Below, one piece after another: positions 9,450 to 18,159 of a DNA stretch of 50,982 nucleotides; the first letter of the stretch is position 1; each line of letters starts with the position of its first letter. The translations under genes were made by a program, and so were the position numbers. Below the pieces are notes generated by a model. It made no database searches and was not told the DNA's origin. It saw only the letters and a program-made list of their open reading frames with translations. This stretch comes from Pseudonocardia sp. (lineage in GTDB: Bacteria; Actinomycetota; Actinomycetes; Mycobacteriales; Pseudonocardiaceae): the NCBI GenBank assembly GCA_030451825.1, contig JAKDNL010000004.1, forward strand, positions 1-50,982, in the 5' to 3' direction.

Positions 9450-10211
9450 TCACGGCGCGGCGTAACCGCCGTCCACCACGAACTCGGCCCCGGTGGTCCA
9501 CCGGGAGTCCGTACCCGCGAGATAGGAGAACGCACCGACGAGATCCTCGGGCTTGCCGAGCCCGAGCGGATGGCGCGCGGTCAGCGACGGCAGGGCACCT
9601 TCGGGGATGTCGGCGGTCATGGCGGACTCGAAGGTTCCGGGGCACACGCAGTTCACCCGGATCCGTTCCTTCGCGTACTCGACCGCCGCCACCTTGGTCA
9701 GGTGGATCACGGCCGCCTTCGCCGCGCAGTACGGCGCCGCGTACGGCCAGGCCGTCAGGCCGGACACCGAGGCGGTGTTGATGATCGAGCCACCGCCGTC
9801 CTGCTTGCGCATCACCCGCACGGCGGCGGTCGTCCCGTGGACCGTCCCCATGAAGGTGACTTTGAGCTGGCGTTCCCACTCCTCCGGCGGCTGGTTGTGG
9901 ATCCGGCCGCTGGACGACAGGACGCCGGCGTTGTTGATCAGAACGTCGAGCTGCCCGAACCGGTCGACGGTGGCCGCCACCGCCTCGTCGACGGCGGCGG
10001 CGTCGGACACGTCGACCACCCGGGTGAGTACCTGGGAGCCCGAGTCCTTCACCGCCGAGGCGGTCGCGTCGAGCCGCTCGGCCGAGAGGTCACAGAGGAC
10101 CAGATCGGTCGCCCCCTCCCCCGCCAGCCGTTCGGCCACCGCCGTGCCGAGCGCACCGGCGGCTCCGGTGATCAGCACGACGCGCGAGCGCGCGTTCTCC
10201 GAGCTCGTCAT
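9450..10211 (-). CDS. SDR family oxidoreductase
   Basis: MTSSENARSRVVLITGAAGALGTAVAERL, INNAGVLSS, YCAAKAAVIHLTKVAAVEYAKERIRVNCVCPG. Confidence 0.9.
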   Translation of the reverse strand: MTSSENARSRVVLITGAAGALGTAVAERLAGEGATDLVLCDLSAERLDATASAVKDSGSQVLTRVVDVSDAAAVDEAVAATVDRFGQLDVLINNAGVLSSSGRIHNQPPEEWERQLKVTFMGTVHGTTAAVRVMRKQDGGGSIINTASVSGLTAWPYAAPYCAAKAAVIHLTKVAAVEYAKERIRVNCVCPGTFESAMTADIPEGALPSLTARHPLGLGKPEDLVGAFSYLAGTDSRWTTGAEFVVDGGYAAP

Positions 10212-10232
10212 CAGTCCATCGCCTCTTCGCGA

Positions 10233-10263
10233 GAGTTTCTTGTACCGGCTGTTCTGTAAAACC
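10233..10263. promoter_or_regulatory. Candidate TetR-type operator, copy B
   Basis: GAGTTTCTTGTACCGGCTGTTCTGTAAAACC just upstream of the minus-strand SDR; shared 31-bp pattern with 4126-4156. Confidence 0.6.
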
Positions 10264-10626
10264 CTAATCCCACGGGCCGCCGCAGTCGAGGGCACGGCGC
10301 GAAGTAACCCCTCACCCGCCCAGCCGCACCTGCACCGTCGCCTCGCAGGCCACCTCGTCGTCGGAGCGCCGCAGGAGCAGCCCGCCCATGAAGGGGCCGC
10401 TGACCAGCTTCGGGAGCATTTTGCCGGTCGTCGTGTACAGCGTGGTCCTGTCGCTGGTGGGGACGAGGGCACTGCTGGCGATCTCCGAGCGGCGGGCGCG
10501 GGACGAGGAGTCCGTCGCCGTGTCGTCGGCCTGACGGCGGCGACGCGGCTACGGTCGGCGCCCTCCCACCCGGGTAGCATCGCCGAGGACGCCACCGACA
10601 TCGACCACCAGAGCCGGGAGGAGCAG

Positions 10627-11328
10627 ATGCCCCGGCCACCCGGTCACGGGAGCGGATTCGAACCGCGCCGCCAGGAGATCATCAGCATCTCGGCGGCGCT
10701 GTTCGCGCGTCGCGGGTACGCGGCCACCAGCATCACCGACATCTGCGAGGCGGTCGGCCTGGCGCGCGGAGCCTTGTACTACTACATCGGCTCCAAGGAG
10801 AAACTTCTCGTCGAGATCCAGGAAGCCGTGCTGGGCCCGCTGCTCACGATGGCCAGGCCGATCGTCGAGGCTCCGACGTCGCCCGCCGTCCGGATGCGGC
10901 TGTTGTCCGAGGTTCTGCTGGCCACGATCGTCCGACGGCTCGACCACATCTGGGTCTACGAGCACGACTACCGCCAGCTGTCGCCGACGAACCGCGAGGC
11001 GGTCGTCGCCCGGCGCCGCGCGTTCGAGTCGATCGTGGTCGACCTCCTCTCAGCGGCGGTCGAGGCCGGCCAGTTCAGGCCGATCGACCTCCAGCTCGGC
11101 ATGCTGCAGTTCCTGAACCTGCACAACCACACCTACCAGTGGATCCGGTCCGACGGCCGTTGGTCGGTGTCCCGCCTCTCGGCCGAGTACTGCAGTACCC
11201 TCTTCCGCGCCTTCGCCGCGGACGGCTTCGATCCGTCCCGGGTCGAGGAGGACACCGATCGGTTCCGCCGGGAGCATCCGGAGTTCGATCTCGAGCCGCA
11301 GCCGGCGAGCACCCTCGACCCGGCCTGA
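10627..11328 (+). CDS. TetR family transcriptional regulator
   Basis: ISAALFARRGYAATSITDICEAVGLARGALYYYIGSKEKLLVEI N-terminal helix-turn-helix. Confidence 0.93.
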   Translation: MPRPPGHGSGFEPRRQEIISISAALFARRGYAATSITDICEAVGLARGALYYYIGSKEKLLVEIQEAVLGPLLTMARPIVEAPTSPAVRMRLLSEVLLATIVRRLDHIWVYEHDYRQLSPTNREAVVARRRAFESIVVDLLSAAVEAGQFRPIDLQLGMLQFLNLHNHTYQWIRSDGRWSVSRLSAEYCSTLFRAFAADGFDPSRVEEDTDRFRREHPEFDLEPQPASTLDPA

Positions 11329-11423
11329 TTCCGCTGGTCGCGACGGAGGAGACCGCAGCCGCCCGACGCCGGGACGAAGGGAAGTCGGATGCGCCGGGGC
11401 CGGGCCGGTGGAACGGTCTCACC

Positions 11424-11759
11424 GTGGACTCCCCGGTGGCACGCTCGCCCGCCACGACCTGGCGGATCGGCCTTGCCGGCGGGCCCCTCATGGCGGTGAC
11501 GTTCGGCATGGTGCGCTATGCCTACGGCCTCACCCTGCCCGCCATCCGCACCGATCTGGTGCTCTCCGACCTCGTCCTCGGACTGATCGCCAGCGGCACG
11601 TTCCTCGGCTTCCTCGTCGCTCTGCTGCTGTCGACCCCCCTGTCGGCGAAGGCCGGTCCGCGGGCGTCCACGACACTCGGCGGCCTGGTGTGGCCGGTCG
11701 CTGGACCGGCGGCCTCGTCCAGCGTCTGCGCTCCGCCCCGGTCGCAGCCGTCTCGCTAG
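11424..11759 (+). pseudogene. Truncated MFS transporter remnant
   Basis: PLMAVTFGMVRYAYGLTLPAIRTDLVLSDLVLGLIASGTFLGFLVALLLSTPL resembles the N-terminal helices of an MFS protein, then degenerates and stops. Confidence 0.6.
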
Positions 11760-11959
11760 TGGTCGCGCGCCCGAAAGTACGCCGATGAATCGGATGGCCG
11801 CGGACACGGATGGCGTGATCGACGCAACCGCACATACCTGCTGGTCACCGGACATATGGCGGACCTGTTGTGCGGTGGCATCACGGTGTGTGCGGTGGCC
11901 CATCGACAGCGCCGAACCTGCGCCGCGGCTCAGGGGCCGCGCTGTACTACCGTGACCGG

Positions 11960-13183
11960 GTGTCGACCACGCGACCAGCCCAGGCCTGGATCGACGCCGG
12001 TGCCGGGGTGGCGGGCGACATGCTTCTCGGCGCCCTGCTCGACGCGGGAGCAGATCTCGACGCCGTCCGCTCCGCGGTGTCGGCCGTCGTCCCCGGAGAG
12101 GTCACGGTAGAGGCGGAGCCGGTGCACCGGGCAACTCTGCGCGCGACGCGGGCCCGGGTACGCAGCGTCGTTGCGGACCATCCACACCGGTCCTGGGCGA
12201 CGATCCGGCGGCTCCTCGACGACGCCGACCTCGCACCGGACATCCGAGCGCGGTCGGTTCGCGTGTTCTCCCTGCTCGCCGAGGCGGAGGGCCGGGTGCA
12301 CGGGGTTCCCGTGGACCATGTGGAGTTCCACGAGGTCGGCTCCTGGGATTCCATCGCCGACGTCGTCGGCACCTGTGCCGCGGTAGCCGATCTGGGGCTC
12401 GCCTCGATCACCGCCGGGCCGGTCGCACTCGGCTCGGGCCGTGCACGGTCCGCGCACGGCGAGATCCCGGTGCCGGTCCCCGCCGTTCTCGAGTTGGCCA
12501 GGGGCTGGCGGGTCACGACGGGCGGGGACGGCGAGCTGGCCACACCGACCGGGATGGCGCTGGTCCGCGGCCTGGCCGGGGCGTGCGGCCCACTCCCGGA
12601 GATGTGCGTCGACGGGGTCGGGATCGGGGCCGGGACCCGCGACGTCGACGGCCGCCCGAACGTCGTCCGGGTCGTGATCGGGGCCGGCGCTCCGGTGACC
12701 GGTGGGTCGACGGTGCAGGGGATGGTCGTCCTGGAGGCCAACGTGGACGACCTGGATCCGCGGGTCTGGCCGTCGGTGCTGCAGGCACTGCTCGACCACG
12801 GTGCGGCCGACGCCTGGCTGGTCCCGATCCTGATGAAGAAGGGGCGACCGGCCCACACCCTCCGGGTGCTGGGCCACGCCGACCACGCGGCCGAGCTGCG
12901 TGCCCTCGTGCTCGGGTCGACCTCCACACTCGGAGTCCGCCAGTCCGAGGTGTCCCGGTTCGCGCTGGACCGGGCATGGCGCAACGTGGCGGTACTCGGC
13001 GCCGACGTCCGGATCAAGCTGGGCCTGCAGGACGGCGCGATCGTGCACGCCGAACCCGAGTTCGACGACGTCGCGCAACTGGCCGGTAGCCGCGGGCTCC
13101 CGGTCCGCCAGGTCCTCGACGCGGCGTCGGCCGCCGCTGACACCGCCGGTCTGCGGCCGGGCGAGTACCCGGGGCCGGCCTGA
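11960..13183 (+). CDS. larC: LarC, nickel insertion protein for NPN cofactor maturation
   Basis: AWIDAGAGVAGDMLLGALLDAGA, VDHVEFHEVGSWDSIADVVG, ELATPTGMALVRGLA, VVLEANVDDLDPRVWPSVLQALLDHGAADAWLVPILMKKGRPAHTLRV; single uninterrupted ORF. Confidence 0.92.
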   Translation: MSTTRPAQAWIDAGAGVAGDMLLGALLDAGADLDAVRSAVSAVVPGEVTVEAEPVHRATLRATRARVRSVVADHPHRSWATIRRLLDDADLAPDIRARSVRVFSLLAEAEGRVHGVPVDHVEFHEVGSWDSIADVVGTCAAVADLGLASITAGPVALGSGRARSAHGEIPVPVPAVLELARGWRVTTGGDGELATPTGMALVRGLAGACGPLPEMCVDGVGIGAGTRDVDGRPNVVRVVIGAGAPVTGGSTVQGMVVLEANVDDLDPRVWPSVLQALLDHGAADAWLVPILMKKGRPAHTLRVLGHADHAAELRALVLGSTSTLGVRQSEVSRFALDRAWRNVAVLGADVRIKLGLQDGAIVHAEPEFDDVAQLAGSRGLPVRQVLDAASAAADTAGLRPGEYPGPA

Positions 13184-13185
13184 GT

Positions 13186-13863
13186 TCAGGTCGGAGCGGC
13201 GATCTGGGCGGCGAGGTGGCCGGCACCGTAGCCGTTGTCGATGTTGACGACGGCGACGCCGGGCGCGCAGGAGTTGAGCATCGTCAGGAGAGCGGCCACG
13301 CCGCCGAACGCGGCCCCGTACCCGACCGAGGTCGGCACGGCGACGACGGGCGCGGTTACCAGTCCGGCCACCACCGTGGGGAGGGCCCCGTCCATGCCGG
13401 CGGCGACGACGATCGCCCGGGCCGCGCACAGGTGGTCGAGTTGGGCGACGATGCGGTGCAGCCCCGCCACCCCGACGTCGACGATCAGTTCGGTCCGCCG
13501 GCCGAGGTGTGTGACGGTCAGCGCCGCCTCACGGGCGACCGGCAGGTCCGAGGTGCCGGCCGCGAGCACGACGACCAGGCCCCCGGTCGGTTCGGGCGGG
13601 GCCGGTGGCCAGGCCAGCAACCGGCACTCTTCGGCGTGGACAGCGTCCGGAAGGACGGCGAGCACCGCGGCGGCGTGCTCCGGGGGCGCGCGGGTGAACA
13701 GCGTCCGGAGCCCGCGCTCGCCGATCTCCGCCGCGATCGCGCGGACCTGCTCGGGGGTCTTGCCCTCGCAGAAGACCGCCTCGCCGTACCCGCGGCGGCG
13801 CGCTCGGTCCGTGTCGAGCCGGGCGAACTCCTCGAGCGGATCCGGCGGGTTCTCATCCGGCAC
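13186..13863 (-). CDS. larB: LarB, NPN precursor carboxylase/hydrolase (AIR-carboxylase-like)
   Basis: GYGEAVFCEGKTPEQV, VVLAAGTSDLPVAREAALT, VVAAGMDGALPTVVAGLVTAPVVAVPTSVGYGAAFGGVAALLTMLNSCAPGVAVVNIDNGYGAG. Confidence 0.93.
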   Translation of the reverse strand: MPDENPPDPLEEFARLDTDRARRRGYGEAVFCEGKTPEQVRAIAAEIGERGLRTLFTRAPPEHAAAVLAVLPDAVHAEECRLLAWPPAPPEPTGGLVVVLAAGTSDLPVAREAALTVTHLGRRTELIVDVGVAGLHRIVAQLDHLCAARAIVVAAGMDGALPTVVAGLVTAPVVAVPTSVGYGAAFGGVAALLTMLNSCAPGVAVVNIDNGYGAGHLAAQIAAPT

Positions 13864-14752
13864 AGCGGCCGCCGTCGATCAAGGGCAGGGTGAACGCCCC
13901 GGGCTGAAGTCCCGCGAGGTCCACGGACACGAACCGGAACCCGGCCCCCCGAACCGCGTCGAGAACGGCCTTCCGCCGCTCCCCCGTCGCCTCGGCGATC
14001 CGGTCGGCCGGCAGCTCGACGCGCGCGACGTCGCCGTGGTGGCGCACCCGGCAGTCGGGGAAGCCGAGCCGGTGCAGGGCGCGCTCGGACCGCTCGATCT
14101 CCGACATCTTCTCGGGTGTCACCTGCTCGAAGTGCGGGATCCGCGACGCGAGGCAGGGGGCGGCCGGCTTGTCGGCGCTGGGCAGGTTCATGGCCCGCGC
14201 GATGCGGCGCACGGCAGCCTTGTCGATGCCGGCCGCGGCGAGCGGGCGGAGCACACCGTGCTCGGTGGCCGCTCGCGCGCCGGGCCGGTCTCGCCGGACG
14301 ATGTCGTCGGCATTCTCCCCGTAGGCCACGGCGTCGAGCTCGTAGCGGTCGAGCACCTCCTCCTCGATGGTGGTGAACAGGGTGTCGCGGCAGTGGAAGC
14401 AGCGATCGGGTCCGTTCGCGCGGTAGGCCGCGCGCTCGGTCTCGGCGGTCGGTACCTCGACGACGGGTACCCCGACGAAGGCTGCGACGTCGTGCGCCGC
14501 CGCGCGCTCCTCGGCCGCGAGGCTCGGCGAGACGCCGACCAGGGCCAGCACCCGTCCGCGGCCGAGCGTGTCGGTGGCCAGGGCCAGCAGGGTCGACGAG
14601 TCGACGCCTCCGGACAGCGCCACCCCCACCCGCCGGTGCTCGGCAAGCTCTCTGGCGACGTGGCCCACCGCCGCCCGCTCGTCGTCCGACAGCGCACCGG
14701 ACCACGCGGTGGCGGTCGAGCGGGTGGTCGTCATGGCCTCCTCCTTCATCAC
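13853..14752 (-). CDS. larE: LarE, ATP-dependent sulfur transferase for NPN synthesis
   Basis: VALSGGVDSSTLLALA PP-loop; GPDRCFHCRDTLF; YGENADDI; PAAPCLASRIP; overlaps larB; exact start uncertain (14752 or 14734). Confidence 0.93.
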   Translation of the reverse strand: MMKEEAMTTTRSTATAWSGALSDDERAAVGHVARELAEHRRVGVALSGGVDSSTLLALATDTLGRGRVLALVGVSPSLAAEERAAAHDVAAFVGVPVVEVPTAETERAAYRANGPDRCFHCRDTLFTTIEEEVLDRYELDAVAYGENADDIVRRDRPGARAATEHGVLRPLAAAGIDKAAVRRIARAMNLPSADKPAAPCLASRIPHFEQVTPEKMSEIERSERALHRLGFPDCRVRHHGDVARVELPADRIAEATGERRKAVLDAVRGAGFRFVSVDLAGLQPGAFTLPLIDGGRCAG

Positions 14753-14779
14753 ATCGGATCCGGATCAATCCGCAAACGA

Positions 14780-16189
14780 TCAGACGACCGGGCTCTCGCC
14801 CGCGACGACCTCGTTCCGCGCGGTCGATCGCCGGGCCCGGGTCTCCTCGATCATCGTGGCGAAGACCGACTCGGTGAGCGGGTAGGCGAGGAAGACGGCG
14901 ACCCCGATCAGGATGAACGCCGCCGGGACGAATCCGGCGGTCGCCGCGATCCAGCCCAGGGCCTCGCCGGACTGCGCCGGCGCGTTGGCCACGTACCCGC
15001 CGAAGCCGATGGCATAGGCGGCGGCCGCGCCGCCGACCGCCTGACCGAGCTTGCGGGTGAACGAGAACATCGCGTACGTCGTGCCCTCGGTCCGGACGCC
15101 GGTACGCCACTCCCCGTACTCGACGGTGTCCGCCTCCAGCGCCCACATGAGGGTGTTGACCCCGGCCATCGAGACGCCCATCAGCGCGAACCCGATGATC
15201 GCGACCACCGGGACCGTGGGTGGGGCGAGCGAGATGACCACACCGGCCAGGACACCGAGCAGACCGAAACCGATGAACCCGCGCTTCTTCCCGACGGTGC
15301 GCACCAGACGGGGGATGAAGGGCGCGACGACGAAGATCGCGCCCGCACCCAGGATCGTCAGCAGGATGATGTAGTTGGCGTTGCCGAGCACATCGCGGGC
15401 GTAGTAGGCCTGCACGGTCTGCAGCGTGAACATGCCGCAGAGGAACGCCAGCGACGACAGGCAGAGCATGATCAGCGGCCGGTTGCTGCGCAACGTCCGC
15501 AGGCTCTGCCGCAGGCTGACGTGGGCGACGGTGCGGGCGACCTGCTCCGTCGACGTCCGGAACAGGAACAGATAGAGCCCGACGCCCAGCACGGTGAACA
15601 CGACCGTGGTCACCAGCAGCGACTGCTGGAAGCCGGCCGGATCACCGCGGAAGCGCTGGATCTGCGGGGCGACCACCAGGGCGAGCAGGATGATCGTGAG
15701 CGCGGTGCCGATCATGCGGAAGCTCGCGAGCGAACCGCGCTCCTCGGGCTGCTGCGTCATCGCCGAGGCCAGAGATCCGTACGGGATGTTGACCAGGCTG
15801 TAGGCCAGGCCCAGGGCGCCGTAGGTCAGGTAGGCGAGCAGCAGGGCGGTGCCGCCGTCGGCGAGCCCGGGCAGCGTGAAGGTCGCGACCGAGAGCAGCA
15901 TCAGCGGGACGCCGCCGAAGAGGAAGAAGGGCCGGAACTTGCCCCAGCGGCTCATGGTCCGATCGACCATCCGCCCGGCGAAGAGGTCCGCGAACGCGTC
16001 CCAGATCCGGATGACCAGGAAGAGGGTGCCGGCGGCGGCGGCGCTGATCCCGACGACGTCGGTGTAGTAGATCAGCAGGAACATCGAGGTCATCGAGAAC
16101 GCGAGGTTGTTCGCGGCGTCGCCCGCCGCGTATCCGAGGTACTGGGGCAGGCGCAGGCGCACTGCCCCGGCCGCATCACTGAGGCTCAT
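14780..16189 (-). CDS. GPH-family glycoside/hexuronide:cation symporter
   Basis: YLGYAAGDAANNLAFSMTSMFLLIYYTDVVGISAAAAGTLFLVIRIWDAFADLFAGRMVDRTMSRWGKFRPFFL, about 12 hydrophobic segments; adjacent to beta-glucuronidase. Confidence 0.9.
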   Translation of the reverse strand: MSLSDAAGAVRLRLPQYLGYAAGDAANNLAFSMTSMFLLIYYTDVVGISAAAAGTLFLVIRIWDAFADLFAGRMVDRTMSRWGKFRPFFLFGGVPLMLLSVATFTLPGLADGGTALLLAYLTYGALGLAYSLVNIPYGSLASAMTQQPEERGSLASFRMIGTALTIILLALVVAPQIQRFRGDPAGFQQSLLVTTVVFTVLGVGLYLFLFRTSTEQVARTVAHVSLRQSLRTLRSNRPLIMLCLSSLAFLCGMFTLQTVQAYYARDVLGNANYIILLTILGAGAIFVVAPFIPRLVRTVGKKRGFIGFGLLGVLAGVVISLAPPTVPVVAIIGFALMGVSMAGVNTLMWALEADTVEYGEWRTGVRTEGTTYAMFSFTRKLGQAVGGAAAAYAIGFGGYVANAPAQSGEALGWIAATAGFVPAAFILIGVAVFLAYPLTESVFATMIEETRARRSTARNEVVAGESPVV

Positions 16190-16209
16190 GGTGGCCGGCT
16201 CCTTGGCCG

Positions 16210-18027
16210 TCAGGCCTGATCGGGCCGGGACGGCGCGGACGGGGCCGCGAGGTCGCGGCGCCAGCGGCGGCGCAGGGCGAACGCGGCGCCCTTCGGGGCA
16301 CGGTCGCGGGTGAACACGCCCTTCTTGTTGCCGCCCACACGCATGGCCCCCGGAGTGGTGGCGAAGTCGGCGAAGTTCCAGACGTGCTCGCCCACGACGG
16401 CGTCGACGCGGTCGAACACGCGGTGGTTCATGTCCAGGTAGGCGACCTGGTACTCCTCGCTCCAGGGCTGCGGGTCCACCGCATGCATCCCGGGGAGGGT
16501 GTCGGCGCCGTACTCGGTGACGATGATCGGCTTGCCCTCGCCGGCCCAGGCGCGCAGCTCCTCGTCCCACGCCTGCTCCGCGGCCTCCAGGTCCCCGGCG
16601 TGGACGTACCACCCGTAGTACCGGTTGAGCATCAGCACGTCGGCGAAGCGCGAGACCCGGCACTTGCCGTGCGGGGCGAGCATCACGTTCACGAAGCCGG
16701 CGGGCCGGGTCGGGTCCGCCTCGCGCACGACGTCGAACAGCGGCCGGAAGTAGTGCTCAGCCTCCTCGGTGTCGGATTCGGGCTCGTTGGCGATGGACCA
16801 GAGGACGACGCTCGGGTGGTTCTTGTCCCGGGCGACGAGCTCGCGGATCGCCTGCGCGTGGACGCGCTGTGTCTCGTCGTTGATCGTGTCCTCGGAGAAG
16901 GTCTGGTAGCCCTGGCCACCGAAGATGCCGCCGCCGAGCCCCATGTTGAGGCCGACGGCCGCGGTCTCGTCGATCACGACGATGCCGTTGCGGTCGGCGT
17001 GGTCGAGGACGTCCTCCGAGTACGGGTAGTGCGAGGTGCGCAGCGAGTTCGCGCCGATCCACCCCAGCAGGGCGAAATCCTGCACCAGCAGGGCGTCGTT
17101 GTGCCCCTTGCCCAGGCCGGGGTGGTCCTCGTGCATCCCGAAGCCGGTGAATCGGAACGGCTCACCGTTGATCAGGAACTCGGTGCCGCGGACCTCGACG
17201 GTCCGGACGCCGACGGACTGGTGGTAGCTGTCGACGACCTCTCCGGCATGGTCGAGAAGCTGCAGCTCCAGGTCGTAGAGGTAGCCGTCGCCTGGCGCCC
17301 AGGGGTGCACCGGGTCGACGGCGATCGTGGCGTCGGTCCCGGACGCTCGGCCGACCTCGATGCCGTCGGCGTCGCGGAGCACGGCGCGCGCATCGAGGCC
17401 GTCGGCGGCGACGGCCGAGGCCGTGTAGCGCACGGTTCCGGCCGTTCCGTCGAGCGCGGTGACCACGGTGACGTCGTCGAGGTGGGCGACCGGGGTGGCC
17501 GAGAGCCAGACGCTGCGGTGGATCCCGGCGTAGTTGAAGAAGTCGTGCCAGTAGCGCTGCCGCGGCCCGACGGCGGTCTGTTCGATGACGCCGGGCGGGA
17601 TCGTCCGGAAGCTCAGCCGGTTGTCGACGCAGACGGTGAGACGGACCTCGTCCCCGGGCTGCACCAGCTCGCTGACGTCGGCCTCGAAGGGCGTGTACCC
17701 GCCCTCGTGCGACACGACCGCGGTGTCGCCCACCCACACCGTCGCCCGGTGCGTCGCCGACTCGAGGTGCACGGCGATGCGCCGGCCCGACCAGCCACGG
17801 GGGATCCGGACCGTGCGCTGATACCACACCTCACCGGAGTGGTCACGCACGCCGGCGTCGGCCAGCAGGTCGTTGTAGCTGGCGGGCACGGCCATCTGCA
17901 CCCCGCCGGCCAGCGGCGCGGCGAACCACCGCTCCTCGCGGCCGACACCCTCGGTGTCGACGCGGAACGACCACAGGCCGTCGAGCGACTTGCGTTCCCG
18001 GGTCCGGGTGTCCTGTGGGCGAAGCAT
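16210..18027 (-). CDS. uidA: Beta-glucuronidase (GH2)
   Basis: MLRPQDTRTRERKSLDGLWSFRVD, RTSHYPYSEDVLDHADRNGIVVIDE, VVLWSIANEPES (acid/base Glu), PIIVTEYGADT (nucleophile Glu). Confidence 0.92.
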   Translation of the reverse strand: MLRPQDTRTRERKSLDGLWSFRVDTEGVGREERWFAAPLAGGVQMAVPASYNDLLADAGVRDHSGEVWYQRTVRIPRGWSGRRIAVHLESATHRATVWVGDTAVVSHEGGYTPFEADVSELVQPGDEVRLTVCVDNRLSFRTIPPGVIEQTAVGPRQRYWHDFFNYAGIHRSVWLSATPVAHLDDVTVVTALDGTAGTVRYTASAVAADGLDARAVLRDADGIEVGRASGTDATIAVDPVHPWAPGDGYLYDLELQLLDHAGEVVDSYHQSVGVRTVEVRGTEFLINGEPFRFTGFGMHEDHPGLGKGHNDALLVQDFALLGWIGANSLRTSHYPYSEDVLDHADRNGIVVIDETAAVGLNMGLGGGIFGGQGYQTFSEDTINDETQRVHAQAIRELVARDKNHPSVVLWSIANEPESDTEEAEHYFRPLFDVVREADPTRPAGFVNVMLAPHGKCRVSRFADVLMLNRYYGWYVHAGDLEAAEQAWDEELRAWAGEGKPIIVTEYGADTLPGMHAVDPQPWSEEYQVAYLDMNHRVFDRVDAVVGEHVWNFADFATTPGAMRVGGNKKGVFTRDRAPKGAAFALRRRWRRDLAAPSAPSRPDQA

Positions 18028-18116
18028 CGCGACTCCTTCGTCGTCGTGGCAGCCGTTCCGGCGCGGGCCGGCGGATCGGTGGTTCCGGCACATTGAGGCA
18101 AGCGCGCCGATGCCCC

Positions 18117-18130
18117 GGCAATTCGTTGCC
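18117..18130. promoter_or_regulatory. Candidate LacI-family operator, copy 1: GGCAATTCGTTGCC
   Basis: Perfect GGCAA/TTGCC arms with 4-nt spacer in the uidA/lacI divergent intergenic region; same arms and spacing at 20477. Confidence 0.72.
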
Positions 18131-18159
18131 ACCAGTTGCCCCGCCGTTAGGCTGCACCG

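Noticed and set aside
10312-10533. Possible remnant: minus-strand TTTGKMLPKLVSGPFMGGLLLRRSDDEVACEATVQVRLGG or plus-strand MKGPLTSFGSILPVVVYSVVLSLVGTRALLAISERR (MFS-tail-like)
   Set aside because: Both strands look plausible and neither gives a complete gene or confident family match.
13235-16219. 994 aa plus-strand ORF antisense to larB, larE and the GPH symporter
   Set aside because: Shadow ORF typical of very high GC3; no recognisable domain, Arg/Gly/His-rich composition, and the opposite strand carries clear families.
16384-18096. 570 aa ORF antisense to beta-glucuronidase
   Set aside because: Antisense GC-rich artefact; the GH2 motifs are on the minus strand.
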